DNA of 64,000 nucleotides from Bryobacterales bacterium (GTDB lineage: Bacteria > Acidobacteriota > Terriglobia > Bryobacterales > Bryobacteraceae): contig JADLDI010000043.1 in assembly GCA_020846745.1 (NCBI GenBank), positions 1-64,000 of the forward strand, written 5' to 3'. Each line of letters starts with the position of its first letter. The first letter of the stretch is position 1. Made by a program: the position numbers and the translations under genes. This document shows, in pieces, positions 53,818 to 62,481 of the stretch. The notes beneath the pieces were generated by a model. It worked only from the letters and a program-made list of their open reading frames with translations. It made no database searches and was not told the origin of the DNA.

Positions 53818-56730
53818 TTACTTGACCGACAGAGTCACCTTGGCCGGGCTTTGGGGGCCGGTGCCGAAGCGGAGGCGGACTTCGTGGTCGCCACTGGACA
53901 GCGCGGGCACCTTGAGGTTGATCTGGAACACGCCGGCCATCTGAGTGGGGATTACTCCTTGGTAGAGAATGTCAGTGGCCGGAACTTCCTGGCCACCGAT
54001 GGTGATGGTGAGCGGAAGGGACGGCTTGGGGAACACGGTGTTGGCGAGTTGGCCGTCGACTCCGGCGGGATTGGTTACGCCTTCACCGGTGCCGAAGAGG
54101 GTGATGATCGAGCCGGGTTCGGCAGCGTTGGTGGCGGTGTTCAGGGTGGCGTCCTGGTTGTAGATGGATGCGGGTCCGAAGCCTTGCGAATTCTGGGTGA
54201 ACAGGCCGGCGTGGGAAGCGAGGACGGACATCGACATGGCGTTCGAGCGCTGGCCTTTGTACTGGACGACGATCGAGGTAGTCTGGCGGCCGGCCACGCT
54301 GTAGGGGACGGCGACGACGTGCTGGCGGTCGAGGACATAGACGATGGGGGACGGAGTGCCGTCGAAGAGGACCTGTACATCGCTGAGCGTCGTGGCGACG
54401 CGGCCCGTAGCGGCATCGAGTTCGGCCAGTTTGAGGGTGGCGGGTCCCATGTTCTCGCCTTGGAGGACGATCCATTCACCGGGAGCGACGCCGGCCGAGT
54501 CGAAGCTGGCGGCGCTGGCGATGCGAGTGAGCTTGACGTTGGAGACAGCCGCGGGTTCGTTGAGCCGGACGAGGAAAGCGTCGCCGCGGATTAGACCGGC
54601 GCCGCCGGTTCCGCCGGCAAAAGCGGCCTGGCCGGCGCCGGTTGTGGTGGTGAAGTTGGTGGAGACGGTGGAACCGGTGACCCAGACGTTGCCGGACGGA
54701 TCGACGGCCACCCCGGCGGCGCCATCGTCGCGGCTGCCGCCCATAAACGAGACATAGCTGAAGGCGCTGCCGGAGGCGTTCAGCTTGGCAATAAAGCCGT
54801 CGCCGACGGCAAGCGACTGGCCGCCCGCGCCGCCGAAGGCTTTCTGGTGGGCGTCGTCGGAGAGGGGGAGGTCGCGGGAGTTGGTGGTGCCGGCGACCCA
54901 GGCGTTGTTGTCCTTATCGAGGGCAATGGCGAATCCGGCATCGTCGTTAGCGCCGCCGAGGAGCGTGGAGTAGACGAGCGCGGAGCCGGCGGCGTTGAGC
55001 TTGGTGACAAAGGCATCGCCGGCGATAAAGTAGCCTTGCGCGGAAGCGGGACCTTTATAAGTCTTGTAGGGGGCGTTGTTGGTAGTAGGGAAGTTGGTGG
55101 ATGAGGTGAGTCCGGTGACGTAGACGTTGTTTTCGGAATCGAGCGCGAGGCCGACGGCGGTCTCGTCGCGGCTGCCGCCGAGGAGTGTGGAACAGACAAG
55201 CGAGGTGGCCGTGGGGTTGAGTTTGGTGATGAACGCGTCGCCGAGCGTGAAAATGCCTTGGAAGTCGGAACCAGCCGCGCCGGCATGGGCTTTCTGGTAA
55301 GCATTCGCAGACGTTGGGAAGTTGGTGGAGGCGGTGCCGCCCGCGATGTAAACGGCTCCGGTTGAATCGACAGCAATGTCCGCGGGAGCGTCGCCGAGGC
55401 GGCCGCCGAGATAGGTCGCCCAGGTGAGGGCGGAAGCGGTGGCGTTGAGCTTAGCGACGAAGACATCGCCGGCTTCGATGATGTCGCCGCCGAGCGTGGT
55501 GCCGCCGCCATAGGCGCTTTGGACGACACCGTTCGTGACCGGGAAGTTTGTCGAGACGGTGGTTCCGGCGACGTAGGCGTTGCCTTGGGCATCGACGGCG
55601 ATGGAAATGCCGCGATCGTCAAGGCTGCCGCCGAGGTAGGTGGAGTAGAGGATCTGCGAGCCGCCGTTGCTCAGCTTGGCGACAAATGCATCGCCGCCCT
55701 GGTGGTACTGAGTGCTGCTGCCGCCCTTGTAGCTCGACTGTAGGACGCCGCTCGACACGGGGAAGTTGTTGGAAGTGGTAAAGCCGGTGACGTAGATGTT
55801 GCCTTGGGCGTCGAGGGCGAGGTCCATGATGATGTCGTCCTGCCGGCCGCCGAGGTAAGTGATCCACTGCAGCGCGCCCTGTGGATTGAAGCGGGCGATG
55901 AATCCATCGCCGGTGTCGTTGTTACCCGTGGCCGTGTTGCCGCCGTAAGCGGGCTGCACGCGCCCGGCCGTGCTCGGCAGGTTGTCTGAGGTGGTGAAGC
56001 CCGAGATGTAGACGTTGCCCTGAGCGTCGGTGGCGATGCTGCGGGCGGCCTCGTTGATGCCGCCGCCGACGTAGGTGGCGTAGCTGAGAACGGGATCGAT
56101 AACAAGGTCGCGGGAGCGGTCGTAGCGCCCGACGGCGAAGCGGACGCGGTTTTGCGAGATGACGAAGCGTCCGTCGACTGGAGTCTGCTTACCGTTTAGC
56201 TGTTGGTAAAGCACGGGCTTGGCCCAGCGGGTTTCATAGCGGCCCGCTTTAAGGACGAGATCCCCGGCGGCATCGATCAGGAGAGAATCGGCGCCGTCGA
56301 CTTCGAGTTCGATCCGAGAGGCGTCTGCGCCGGCCTTGACGACGAAGTCGTATTCGAGGCGGCCTTCGGTACCGTAGAAGACGAGGTCGATACCCGGATA
56401 CGCGCTCTCGTAACGGACCCGGCTGTAGGTGGACTGTCCGAGTTTCCAGGAGCGACGGTCGTTGCCGAGCAGATAGTTCGCCTTGGCGGCGGCGGGTTCG
56501 AGGGCGCGGAGGGACGTATTAGGGCTGCTGTTGCGAAAACTGGTGCGGATACGGCGCACGTCACCGGGGTGGCCGAGGGTAAGAGTCTGACCAGCACTAT
56601 CGAGGGTCAGGGAATGCGTTGCACGCTGCACCTTAAAGCCGGATGGCGTGGGCTCGAAAACGAGGGCGCCGGAGTAGGCGAACGCCGGCACAACCGCCAG
56701 GGACGCAAGCAGGGGATATATGAACTTCAA
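53818..56730 (-). CDS. SBBP beta-propeller protein with Solibacter C-terminal domain
   Basis: The start is a TTG at 56730 preceded by AAGGAG and seven bases; the ORF-track start 56802 is not supported. It gives a signal peptide (MKFIYPLLASLAVVPAFA). The 970-aa protein has an N-terminal domain (to about residue 220, GLEYD/EYDFVVKAGAD pattern), then about ten SBBP repeats of some 55-65 residues, each with YATYVGG or STYLGG, D/A..D..GNVYVTG and TNFP. The last 230 residues carry the TIGR03437-like domain: SAASFDSAGVAPGEWIVLQGENMGP, FGPASIYNQDATLNTATNAAEPGSIITLFGTGEG. That domain is characteristic of Solibacter-like acidobacteria. Probably a cell-surface or secreted binding protein. Confidence 0.92.
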   Translation of the reverse strand: MKFIYPLLASLAVVPAFAYSGALVFEPTPSGFKVQRATHSLTLDSAGQTLTLGHPGDVRRIRTSFRNSSPNTSLRALEPAAAKANYLLGNDRRSWKLGQSTYSRVRYESAYPGIDLVFYGTEGRLEYDFVVKAGADASRIELEVDGADSLLIDAAGDLVLKAGRYETRWAKPVLYQQLNGKQTPVDGRFVISQNRVRFAVGRYDRSRDLVIDPVLSYATYVGGGINEAARSIATDAQGNVYISGFTTSDNLPSTAGRVQPAYGGNTATGNNDTGDGFIARFNPQGALQWITYLGGRQDDIIMDLALDAQGNIYVTGFTTSNNFPVSSGVLQSSYKGGSSTQYHQGGDAFVAKLSNGGSQILYSTYLGGSLDDRGISIAVDAQGNAYVAGTTVSTNFPVTNGVVQSAYGGGTTLGGDIIEAGDVFVAKLNATASALTWATYLGGRLGDAPADIAVDSTGAVYIAGGTASTNFPTSANAYQKAHAGAAGSDFQGIFTLGDAFITKLNPTATSLVCSTLLGGSRDETAVGLALDSENNVYVTGLTSSTNFPTTNNAPYKTYKGPASAQGYFIAGDAFVTKLNAAGSALVYSTLLGGANDDAGFAIALDKDNNAWVAGTTNSRDLPLSDDAHQKAFGGAGGQSLAVGDGFIAKLNASGSAFSYVSFMGGSRDDGAAGVAVDPSGNVWVTGSTVSTNFTTTTGAGQAAFAGGTGGAGLIRGDAFLVRLNEPAAVSNVKLTRIASAASFDSAGVAPGEWIVLQGENMGPATLKLAELDAATGRVATTLSDVQVLFDGTPSPIVYVLDRQHVVAVPYSVAGRQTTSIVVQYKGQRSNAMSMSVLASHAGLFTQNSQGFGPASIYNQDATLNTATNAAEPGSIITLFGTGEGVTNPAGVDGQLANTVFPKPSLPLTITIGGQEVPATDILYQGVIPTQMAGVFQINLKVPALSSGDHEVRLRFGTGPQSPAKVTLSVK

Positions 56731-56918
56731 TGATTTTCTCCTTGTCTTTGCTGGGGACTGGGGAATTCTAACACGAGGATGAACTTCTGCGAATAGTACC
56801 AACGCTCCGAAGGCGAGCAGTCCGACCTAAGTGCGTGCGCGACAAGAGAGATGCCGGACCGCGGGCTTACACGCCGCGGCGCGGCTATGCGGCTGGTGCG
56901 TGTTTGGCGGGATTTGGT

Positions 56919-57350
56919 CTACGGAATCCAGGCGACTAGTTCGATCTCGACGCGCGTTTCTTCGTCGGGAAAGATGCCGCCGAGGGCGGTGCGGGCCGGG
57001 GCATTCTTGGTGAAGTACTCGGCGTAGGCTTTGTTGAAGGCCGGCTTTTCGTTCTTGACGTCGGCTAGGAACGCGGTCACTTTCACGACGTTTTCGAGCG
57101 ACGAACCGAGCGCTTCAAGGTTCGCCTTGTGCGCCTTCATGATCTCGTGGGTTTGCGCGGCGATGTCCTTACCGGCTTTGGTGCCGGTCAGGCCGGAACT
57201 GTAGAACATGTTGCCGAGTTTGACTCCTCCCTTTACATTGGCGCGGCTCGCGGTGGCAGCGGCGGCGGGTGCGGCGGCTGCGGCAGCAGGTACGGCGGCA
57301 GCGGCTGCTGTGAGGCCGGCGGCGAGGAATTTACGGCGTGGATTCTTCAT
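56919..57350 (-). CDS. Exported RidA-family protein
   Basis: RidA proteins hydrolyse reactive imine/enamine intermediates, usually in the cytoplasm. The 143-aa product starts with a Tat/Sec-like leader MKNPRRKFLAAGLTAAAAAVPAAAAAAPAAA and a RidA fold: LGNMFYSSGLTGTKAGKDIAAQTHEIMKAHKANLEALGSSLENVVKVTAFLAD, then NAPARTALGGIFPDEETRVEIELVAW with the conserved substrate-binding Arg (PART). The full leader with low-complexity Ala is unusual for this family and suggests extracytoplasmic work. It overlaps the MFS gene by 20 bases. Confidence 0.9.
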   Translation of the reverse strand: MKNPRRKFLAAGLTAAAAAVPAAAAAAPAAAATASRANVKGGVKLGNMFYSSGLTGTKAGKDIAAQTHEIMKAHKANLEALGSSLENVVKVTAFLADVKNEKPAFNKAYAEYFTKNAPARTALGGIFPDEETRVEIELVAWIP

Positions 57351-58524
57351 GTGTGGGCTCCTTCTGTGAACGATTGATAATACTCCAGATTGTATATCCG
57401 GCGAGGGGAAAAAGGGCAGCGGCCAGGAAGGCCTGGTTGTAGAGGCGTTGGTCGAAAAGGCGGCCGAACACGGGCATCACCAAAGCGACCAGGGCGCCCC
57501 AGGAACCGGCGCCGATTCCGGCAATCAGTCCGGCGTTGGCCGCGGAGAAAACGCGGGTGGCATAGCTGATAGGCACGATCACGAAACCAGCGGCGGCGAA
57601 CATGGCGAAAAACAGCTGAAACAGCACGATGGGGAAGCTGGCGATTTGGGTGACGGCGGCAAGCGGCAGGCTCAGCAGGGCAGCGACGCCAAAGAGGATA
57701 CGGTAGGCGCGAAGGGGGCGAGGTCCGGAGGCTGTCCGGTCTGTGATCCAGCCCCAAACGAAGTAGCCGACTTCCCAGCCGAGTGGGGGAATCCAGAGGA
57801 CCTTGCCGACGTCGACCTGGGATGCGCCCAGCGCGCGGTTCAAATAGATGGCGGACTGATAGAGGACGAAGGCGAGCGGAAACCCACCTAACGCATAAGA
57901 CGCCATGAAAGCCCAGACTTTGGGATCGCTCCACCGAACGTGCGGCTTGGAGGTGACGGTTTGCTTACGCGTGCGCATATCGGGGCGGCGGCTGACGATA
58001 CTCCACAATCCAAGCCAGAGGAGTCCAATGAATCCGGTGGCGAGGAAAGCGCCGCGCCATCCCCAGGCGGCGGCGATCGGAGTGACGATCAACGGAGTGA
58101 CGACCGCGCCGAGAGATCCGCCGCTATATGACACGGCGATACCGCGGGATTGAAGGTGTCCGGGCAGCGACTGGACGGCCGCACGGAGGCCGCCGGGGAA
58201 GGTTGCGCCCTCACCGAATCCCAAGGCGGCGCGGGCGATGGCGAAATGCCAGAAACCGGTGGCAAAGGCGTGGATGGTGGAGGCTAAGGTCCAGAATGAG
58301 ACAGAGGCGGTCATACCGAGGCGTAGGCCAAACCGGTCGAGCAGCATGCCCCAGACCGGGTTCGCGATCATGTAGGCGATTGAAAAGGCGGAGATGATGT
58401 AGCCGTACTGCTCGACGGAGAGGCCGGTTTCCTTCAGGATGGTCGGCGAAAGGAGGGCGAGCGTATTCCGGTCGACGTAGGAGATGAGCGAGACCAGCAA
58501 CATCGTGAGCGACGGAATCCACAT
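57331..58524 (-). CDS. MFS transporter (ACS/hexuronate-type)
   Basis: A 397-aa protein with about 12 membrane segments. Family patterns: SYVDRNTLALLSPTILKETGLS near residue 16, AYMIANPVWGMLLDRFGLRLGM near residue 50 (the DRxG loop), and ARAALGFGEGATFPGGLRAAVQS near residue 95, which is typical of anion:cation symporters (hexuronate or galactarate uptake). It is a possible uptake partner for a sugar acid but the substrate is not certain. Its 3' end overlaps the exported RidA gene. Confidence 0.92.
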   Translation of the reverse strand: MWIPSLTMLLVSLISYVDRNTLALLSPTILKETGLSVEQYGYIISAFSIAYMIANPVWGMLLDRFGLRLGMTASVSFWTLASTIHAFATGFWHFAIARAALGFGEGATFPGGLRAAVQSLPGHLQSRGIAVSYSGGSLGAVVTPLIVTPIAAAWGWRGAFLATGFIGLLWLGLWSIVSRRPDMRTRKQTVTSKPHVRWSDPKVWAFMASYALGGFPLAFVLYQSAIYLNRALGASQVDVGKVLWIPPLGWEVGYFVWGWITDRTASGPRPLRAYRILFGVAALLSLPLAAVTQIASFPIVLFQLFFAMFAAAGFVIVPISYATRVFSAANAGLIAGIGAGSWGALVALVMPVFGRLFDQRLYNQAFLAAALFPLAGYTIWSIINRSQKEPTHEESTP

Positions 58525-58572
58525 CAGGACAATGGTAAAGGATACGTCGTTATCGATGGCCGGCGCCGACAG

Positions 58573-60126
58573 CTACTGGCTGGCGGCGATGGAGACCAGA
58601 CCGGGTAGCGATTTCCCCGGCGCTTTGGGAATTTCGAGGCCGGGCATTGGTTTGGCGCGGAAAAGCTTCAGGCACGGCAGGGCCATCCAACGGGCCCAAC
58701 GGTTGGCGCTCTTGCGGCGGGCGCTGTCGGTGGCAATACCGGTGTTGGCGTACATCTGGCGGTAGAGCTTCGAGATGAAGAGAAACGCGAGGCGTGACTT
58801 GATCGACTTGACGCAGTCGGCACGCCGCCAGATCTCTTTGAGCGAGTAGAAGTCGTCCCAAACGATTTGTGTACGGCGGCGGATTTCGTCGGCACTCATG
58901 GTCGGGTGCGGGGTGTAGAGTTTGGGGCGGAGATGACCGGGGATGAGCCAGAACCGTGTGATCGGCACGCCTTCCGATTTCGGCACGTCGTTTTTGAGGC
59001 TCCTCTCCCACTGCTGGAAGTCGACGGTGCCGGGGAACGGGGTCATCATGACGAATTGGGCGAAGGTGAGCCCAGCCTGCTTGGCGAGGTCGGATGTGGC
59101 GGCGAAGGTGTCCTCACGATCGGTTTTCAAGCCGAAGATAAACGATCCGAGCACATGCACACCATGCGTCTTGAAGCGCTGCAGTTGCTCGACAAGGCCT
59201 TCGCCGGAGGAATTGAAGTTCTTGAAGACGGATTTCAGGCCTTCTTCGGTCACCGACTCGACACCTACCAGCGCGCCCTTGATGCGAGCCGCCGCCATCG
59301 CCTTGAGGAACTCGGGATCTTCGGCGGCCTCCATGGTGATCTGCGTGAAGAACACCATGTCTTTCGGGAGCATCGAGAGCCGCTCCATCAACTCGAACCG
59401 CTCGGCGCGGAGGCGCTTCAACTCGGCGAGTCTGGCCTGGTCGTTCTGACGTTCGGCGAGGGCGATATCGGTCAGGGTAACGGGATAGAAATTGTCGTCG
59501 GCCAGGGCAATGAAGCGGTAGCCGAGGCGGCGAAGTTGAACGATCTCGGTGATGACGATGTCGGTGCCGCGCTGGCGGGGCTTCTGGCCGTCGGTCTTCC
59601 AGACAGAACAGAACGAGCAATGTTTCGGGCACCCGCGAACGGTCTGGACCGAGGCCCACATGTAGCCGTTTTCAGGCAAAAGATCCCAGCGTGCGGCAAC
59701 GAAGTCCTCAGAGGCGACGCGCCCACCATCGTATTCCGGTTGGGGTTTGCCGGCGGCACAGTCCGCGATCACTTGAGCCCAAATGGCGTCGCCGTCTCCT
59801 TTGACAACGGCGTGGCCGGCGCCGAGTTCGCGCGCTTCCTCCGGATAGAGCGTGGCATGAATGCCGCCGAACACCACCCAGGCTCCGCGTTCGCGCGCTA
59901 TACGCCCGAGTTCAAGGCCGCGATAGGCATTCGCGGTGTGGATACCGATTCCGACGATATCGCCGGGTTGGATGGTTTGCGGGTCGATGGCGGAGAGCGT
60001 CTCGTCGACAAGGATAGGGTCGCCGTAGTCGGCAGGGGTGGCGGCCGCTAGCACGTAAAGCCAGCGTGGAGTAATGACGCCAACGCCAAAAGCGACATCG
60101 CTGGGGTTGACAAGAAAGATGTTCAA
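58573..60126 (-). CDS. B12-binding radical SAM protein
   Basis: A 517-aa class B-type radical SAM protein. The N-terminal part (residues 1-130, MNIFLVNPSDVAFGVGVITPRWLYVLAAATPAD, GDIVGIGIHTANAYRGLELGRIARERGAWVVFGGIHATLYPEEA) is a cobalamin-binding Rossmann domain; the radical SAM motif is VQTVRGCPKHCSFCSVW near residue 160, with CxxxCxxC binding the 4Fe-4S cluster. Members methylate unactivated carbons or catalyse other radical chemistry. The C-terminal part (RLAFLFISKLYRQMYAN) is often in lipid or pigment modifying members. The substrate is unknown. Confidence 0.93.
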   Translation of the reverse strand: MNIFLVNPSDVAFGVGVITPRWLYVLAAATPADYGDPILVDETLSAIDPQTIQPGDIVGIGIHTANAYRGLELGRIARERGAWVVFGGIHATLYPEEARELGAGHAVVKGDGDAIWAQVIADCAAGKPQPEYDGGRVASEDFVAARWDLLPENGYMWASVQTVRGCPKHCSFCSVWKTDGQKPRQRGTDIVITEIVQLRRLGYRFIALADDNFYPVTLTDIALAERQNDQARLAELKRLRAERFELMERLSMLPKDMVFFTQITMEAAEDPEFLKAMAAARIKGALVGVESVTEEGLKSVFKNFNSSGEGLVEQLQRFKTHGVHVLGSFIFGLKTDREDTFAATSDLAKQAGLTFAQFVMMTPFPGTVDFQQWERSLKNDVPKSEGVPITRFWLIPGHLRPKLYTPHPTMSADEIRRRTQIVWDDFYSLKEIWRRADCVKSIKSRLAFLFISKLYRQMYANTGIATDSARRKSANRWARWMALPCLKLFRAKPMPGLEIPKAPGKSLPGLVSIAASQ

Positions 60127-60212
60127 CGAAAAGCCTCCAAGTGAAGAGCGGCACGCGAGTCCACGGGCGGACCCTGCTTAGCGATCCTTAATACTAGCAG
60201 ATAAGCGGCAAA

Positions 60213-61133
60213 CTAGTGCGTACCCCGCGAATCTTCGAATAAATGGGAAATGTCGGGGTACCCGTTCATGGCGAGACGGCAGGATGCACCTTCGCCCCAC
60301 CAGCGCGGCGCGTGCCAGGTATAAGGGGGCACATAGACGACGTCACCTTCTTCGGCGATGATGACGCCAACTTTCTCGACGGGATAACGGATCAGGCCTT
60401 TGAGGATGAGCCAGTATTCCGCGCCTTCGGGATGATAGTGACCCTTATTCTTGGGATCGAGCGGCGGCAGCTTGGAGTTATAGCCGTAGATAAAGTTGGC
60501 CGTACCGCGAGCGTCCTCCACGATGTGGATGGTGCCTTTCAACTCACCCTTTTCGAGTTTGCCGGCCACCTCGTCGAACGTGGTGTGCGCTTTGTTTTTG
60601 AAATCGAAACGGCCGATCACGCGGCTGTTGAACTTGACAGGCGTCCAGTCGAAGCCGGGGACCTTCGGAGGCGCCATGTCGGCTTCATAGAGTGTTTTCG
60701 CTTTGGCAATGTTGGTTTCAAAGAAGAGGGCGGGCTTGGGTCCGGTGACCTCGTAGGAGAAGAACGTCTGCATCGGAACTTGAATCATCGACCCTTTGCG
60801 GCCGGCCACCTTGCCGACAGACTCGATATCGAAAGTAACTTCGCCGTCCATAATCACCCACCAGGCGCGCGTATCCGGGTGGAGAGCGCGCTTGACGCCG
60901 GACCCCGGCTTCACCATGACGTATTCGCTGCGAAGGTGGTCGTCGTCGACGATCGTTTCACGCCAGTCGGTTTGTCCGGCATGCTTTTCGAGCAGCGATT
61001 TCAGTTTGGTGTGGGGCTTCATGGGGGTTTTATAGACAGCGGGTTGGCCCTTGGGCGCCCATAAGGTTTGCGACCACAGCAGAGCGGCCGCGCCCAGCAG
61101 GGTAGCGGCGATGAGAAGGAAGTTGCGCAGCAT
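60213..61133 (-). CDS. Secreted double-cupin protein
   Basis: A 306-aa protein with signal peptide MLRNFLLIAATLLGAAALLWSQ. Two cupin-like domains: the first about residues 65-140 (KRALHPDTRAWWVIMDGEVTFDI, GSMIQVPMQTFFSYEV), the second about residues 215-300 (KGHYHPEGAEYWLILKGLIRYPVEKV, EEGDVVYVPPYTWHAPRWWGEG) with HYH...E...H likely metal ligands. It may be a dioxygenase, isomerase or sugar-binding protein. It lies four bases from the D-2-hydroxyacid dehydrogenase stop, in the same operon. Confidence 0.85.
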   Translation of the reverse strand: MLRNFLLIAATLLGAAALLWSQTLWAPKGQPAVYKTPMKPHTKLKSLLEKHAGQTDWRETIVDDDHLRSEYVMVKPGSGVKRALHPDTRAWWVIMDGEVTFDIESVGKVAGRKGSMIQVPMQTFFSYEVTGPKPALFFETNIAKAKTLYEADMAPPKVPGFDWTPVKFNSRVIGRFDFKNKAHTTFDEVAGKLEKGELKGTIHIVEDARGTANFIYGYNSKLPPLDPKNKGHYHPEGAEYWLILKGLIRYPVEKVGVIIAEEGDVVYVPPYTWHAPRWWGEGASCRLAMNGYPDISHLFEDSRGTH

Positions 61134-61136
61134 CGA

Positions 61137-62249
61137 TCAATATCCCTTTTCTTTGTCGACGACGTTTACAAGCGGCAGTCCGGCGGCGTAGCGGCGGACG
61201 TTATCGGCGAAAACGTCGATCAGGCGGACCTGGCGATCGGGCGACCAGCCGGATGTATGGGCCGAAAGGATGACGTTGTCGCAATCGAAAATAGGGTGCC
61301 CGGCGGGGGCGGGTTCTTTGGGGAAGACGTCGAGGCCGGCGCCGGCAATCCAACCCTCTTTCAAGGCCTTGACGAGAGCCATATCATCGAACAGAGCCCC
61401 GCGGGACATGGCGATAAAGTAAGCGGTTTTCTTCATCGAGCGGAATACCTGTTCGTTGAACATGCGCTCAGTTTGCGGAGTGTGCGGCGCGGCGGCAACG
61501 AGAACGTCCACCTGCGGGACCATTTTCATGAGGTAAGCAGGGTCGTGCAGCTCGGCGACATACTCCGGTTTCGGCATCGGCTTGGGATCGATGCCGACGA
61601 TCCGCATATCGAGGCCGTAGTGTGCGCGGCGGGCAATCATCGATCCGATACCGCCCATGCCGACAATGCCCATCGTGCGGCCAACCAACTCGACATGATG
61701 ATCGGACTTGGGCGATCCCACGGGGTTGTTGGTTTTCTTGAGGTAGAACTGCGGCAGGTAATATTTCACCAGGCCGCGCGATAGGGCCAGCAACAAGCCG
61801 ATTGCCGTCTCAGAGATGCCGTGGGCGAACGTACGGGCGTAGTTCGTGATTACGAGAGGACTGGCCTTGATCTTGGGATCCATGCCTTCCATGCCCGCGC
61901 CGCCGGCCTGCATCCACTTCACTTTGGGAGCAAAGTCGAGGTCGGCTCCGGACATGCCGCCGTAGACCACTTCGGCGTCGCGGAGTTCGCGCCGGAACTC
62001 GTCGCGCGTATCGCAGATTTTAATTTCCACGGCCGCGTGCGGCGCCGCACGTTCGACGATCTGCTGCAGCTCGGCGGGATCGAACTTATACATGGTTACG
62101 ATTCGGAGGGGCGCGCCGGCGGGGCGCTGCATGGCGAGTTGCGTGAGGGCGCCGGTTGTCACAGGGGTACGGTCCCCGGCAGCCGCGGCCAGAGGGGCCG
62201 CGCCGGTGGCCGCAAGAATGCTTCGCCGCGTTACCTGGTCTTGAGACAT
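61137..62249 (-). CDS. Exported D-2-hydroxyacid dehydrogenase-like protein
   Basis: The start is moved to ATG 62249, giving MSQDQVTRRSILAATGAAPLAAAA, a Tat leader. The 370-aa protein has the D-isomer dehydrogenase fold: GRTMGIVGMGGIGSMIARRAHYGLDMRIVGIDP, the catalytic region AMSRGALFDDMALVKALKEGWIAGAGLDVFPKEPAPAGHPIFDCDNVILSAHTSGWSP, with Arg (SRGA), Glu (KEPAP) and His (AHTSG) all present. The family normally reduces 2-keto acids with NADH in the cytoplasm; the Tat leader suggests a folded exported form. It is likely expressed with the cupin gene downstream. Confidence 0.88.
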   Translation of the reverse strand: MSQDQVTRRSILAATGAAPLAAAAGDRTPVTTGALTQLAMQRPAGAPLRIVTMYKFDPAELQQIVERAAPHAAVEIKICDTRDEFRRELRDAEVVYGGMSGADLDFAPKVKWMQAGGAGMEGMDPKIKASPLVITNYARTFAHGISETAIGLLLALSRGLVKYYLPQFYLKKTNNPVGSPKSDHHVELVGRTMGIVGMGGIGSMIARRAHYGLDMRIVGIDPKPMPKPEYVAELHDPAYLMKMVPQVDVLVAAAPHTPQTERMFNEQVFRSMKKTAYFIAMSRGALFDDMALVKALKEGWIAGAGLDVFPKEPAPAGHPIFDCDNVILSAHTSGWSPDRQVRLIDVFADNVRRYAAGLPLVNVVDKEKGY

Positions 62250-62481
62250 GGCTTTTGTTGTATCACATGCTTCGTGCGGGGGGCCGCAATATGCTCTGGT
62301 GAACAATCCGTAACATTTCGGGAGTACGGCGAACTTGTGGCACTTAGGCCGATCGCCTGGCATTTGCGCCGAATATGTAACCACTTATGCAGCCGCCGGG
62401 AGATTTCCGGATGAAATGCCTTCGAATATATAGCTGATGAAGAGAGTTTGTGTTAAGTTCTGAAGTGGCGTAGGGGGTTAA

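Noticed and set aside
53818-56730. Periodic DNA repeats that might be a CRISPR or tandem array
   Set aside because: The period corresponds to protein SBBP repeats; DNA copies differ and keep the reading frame.
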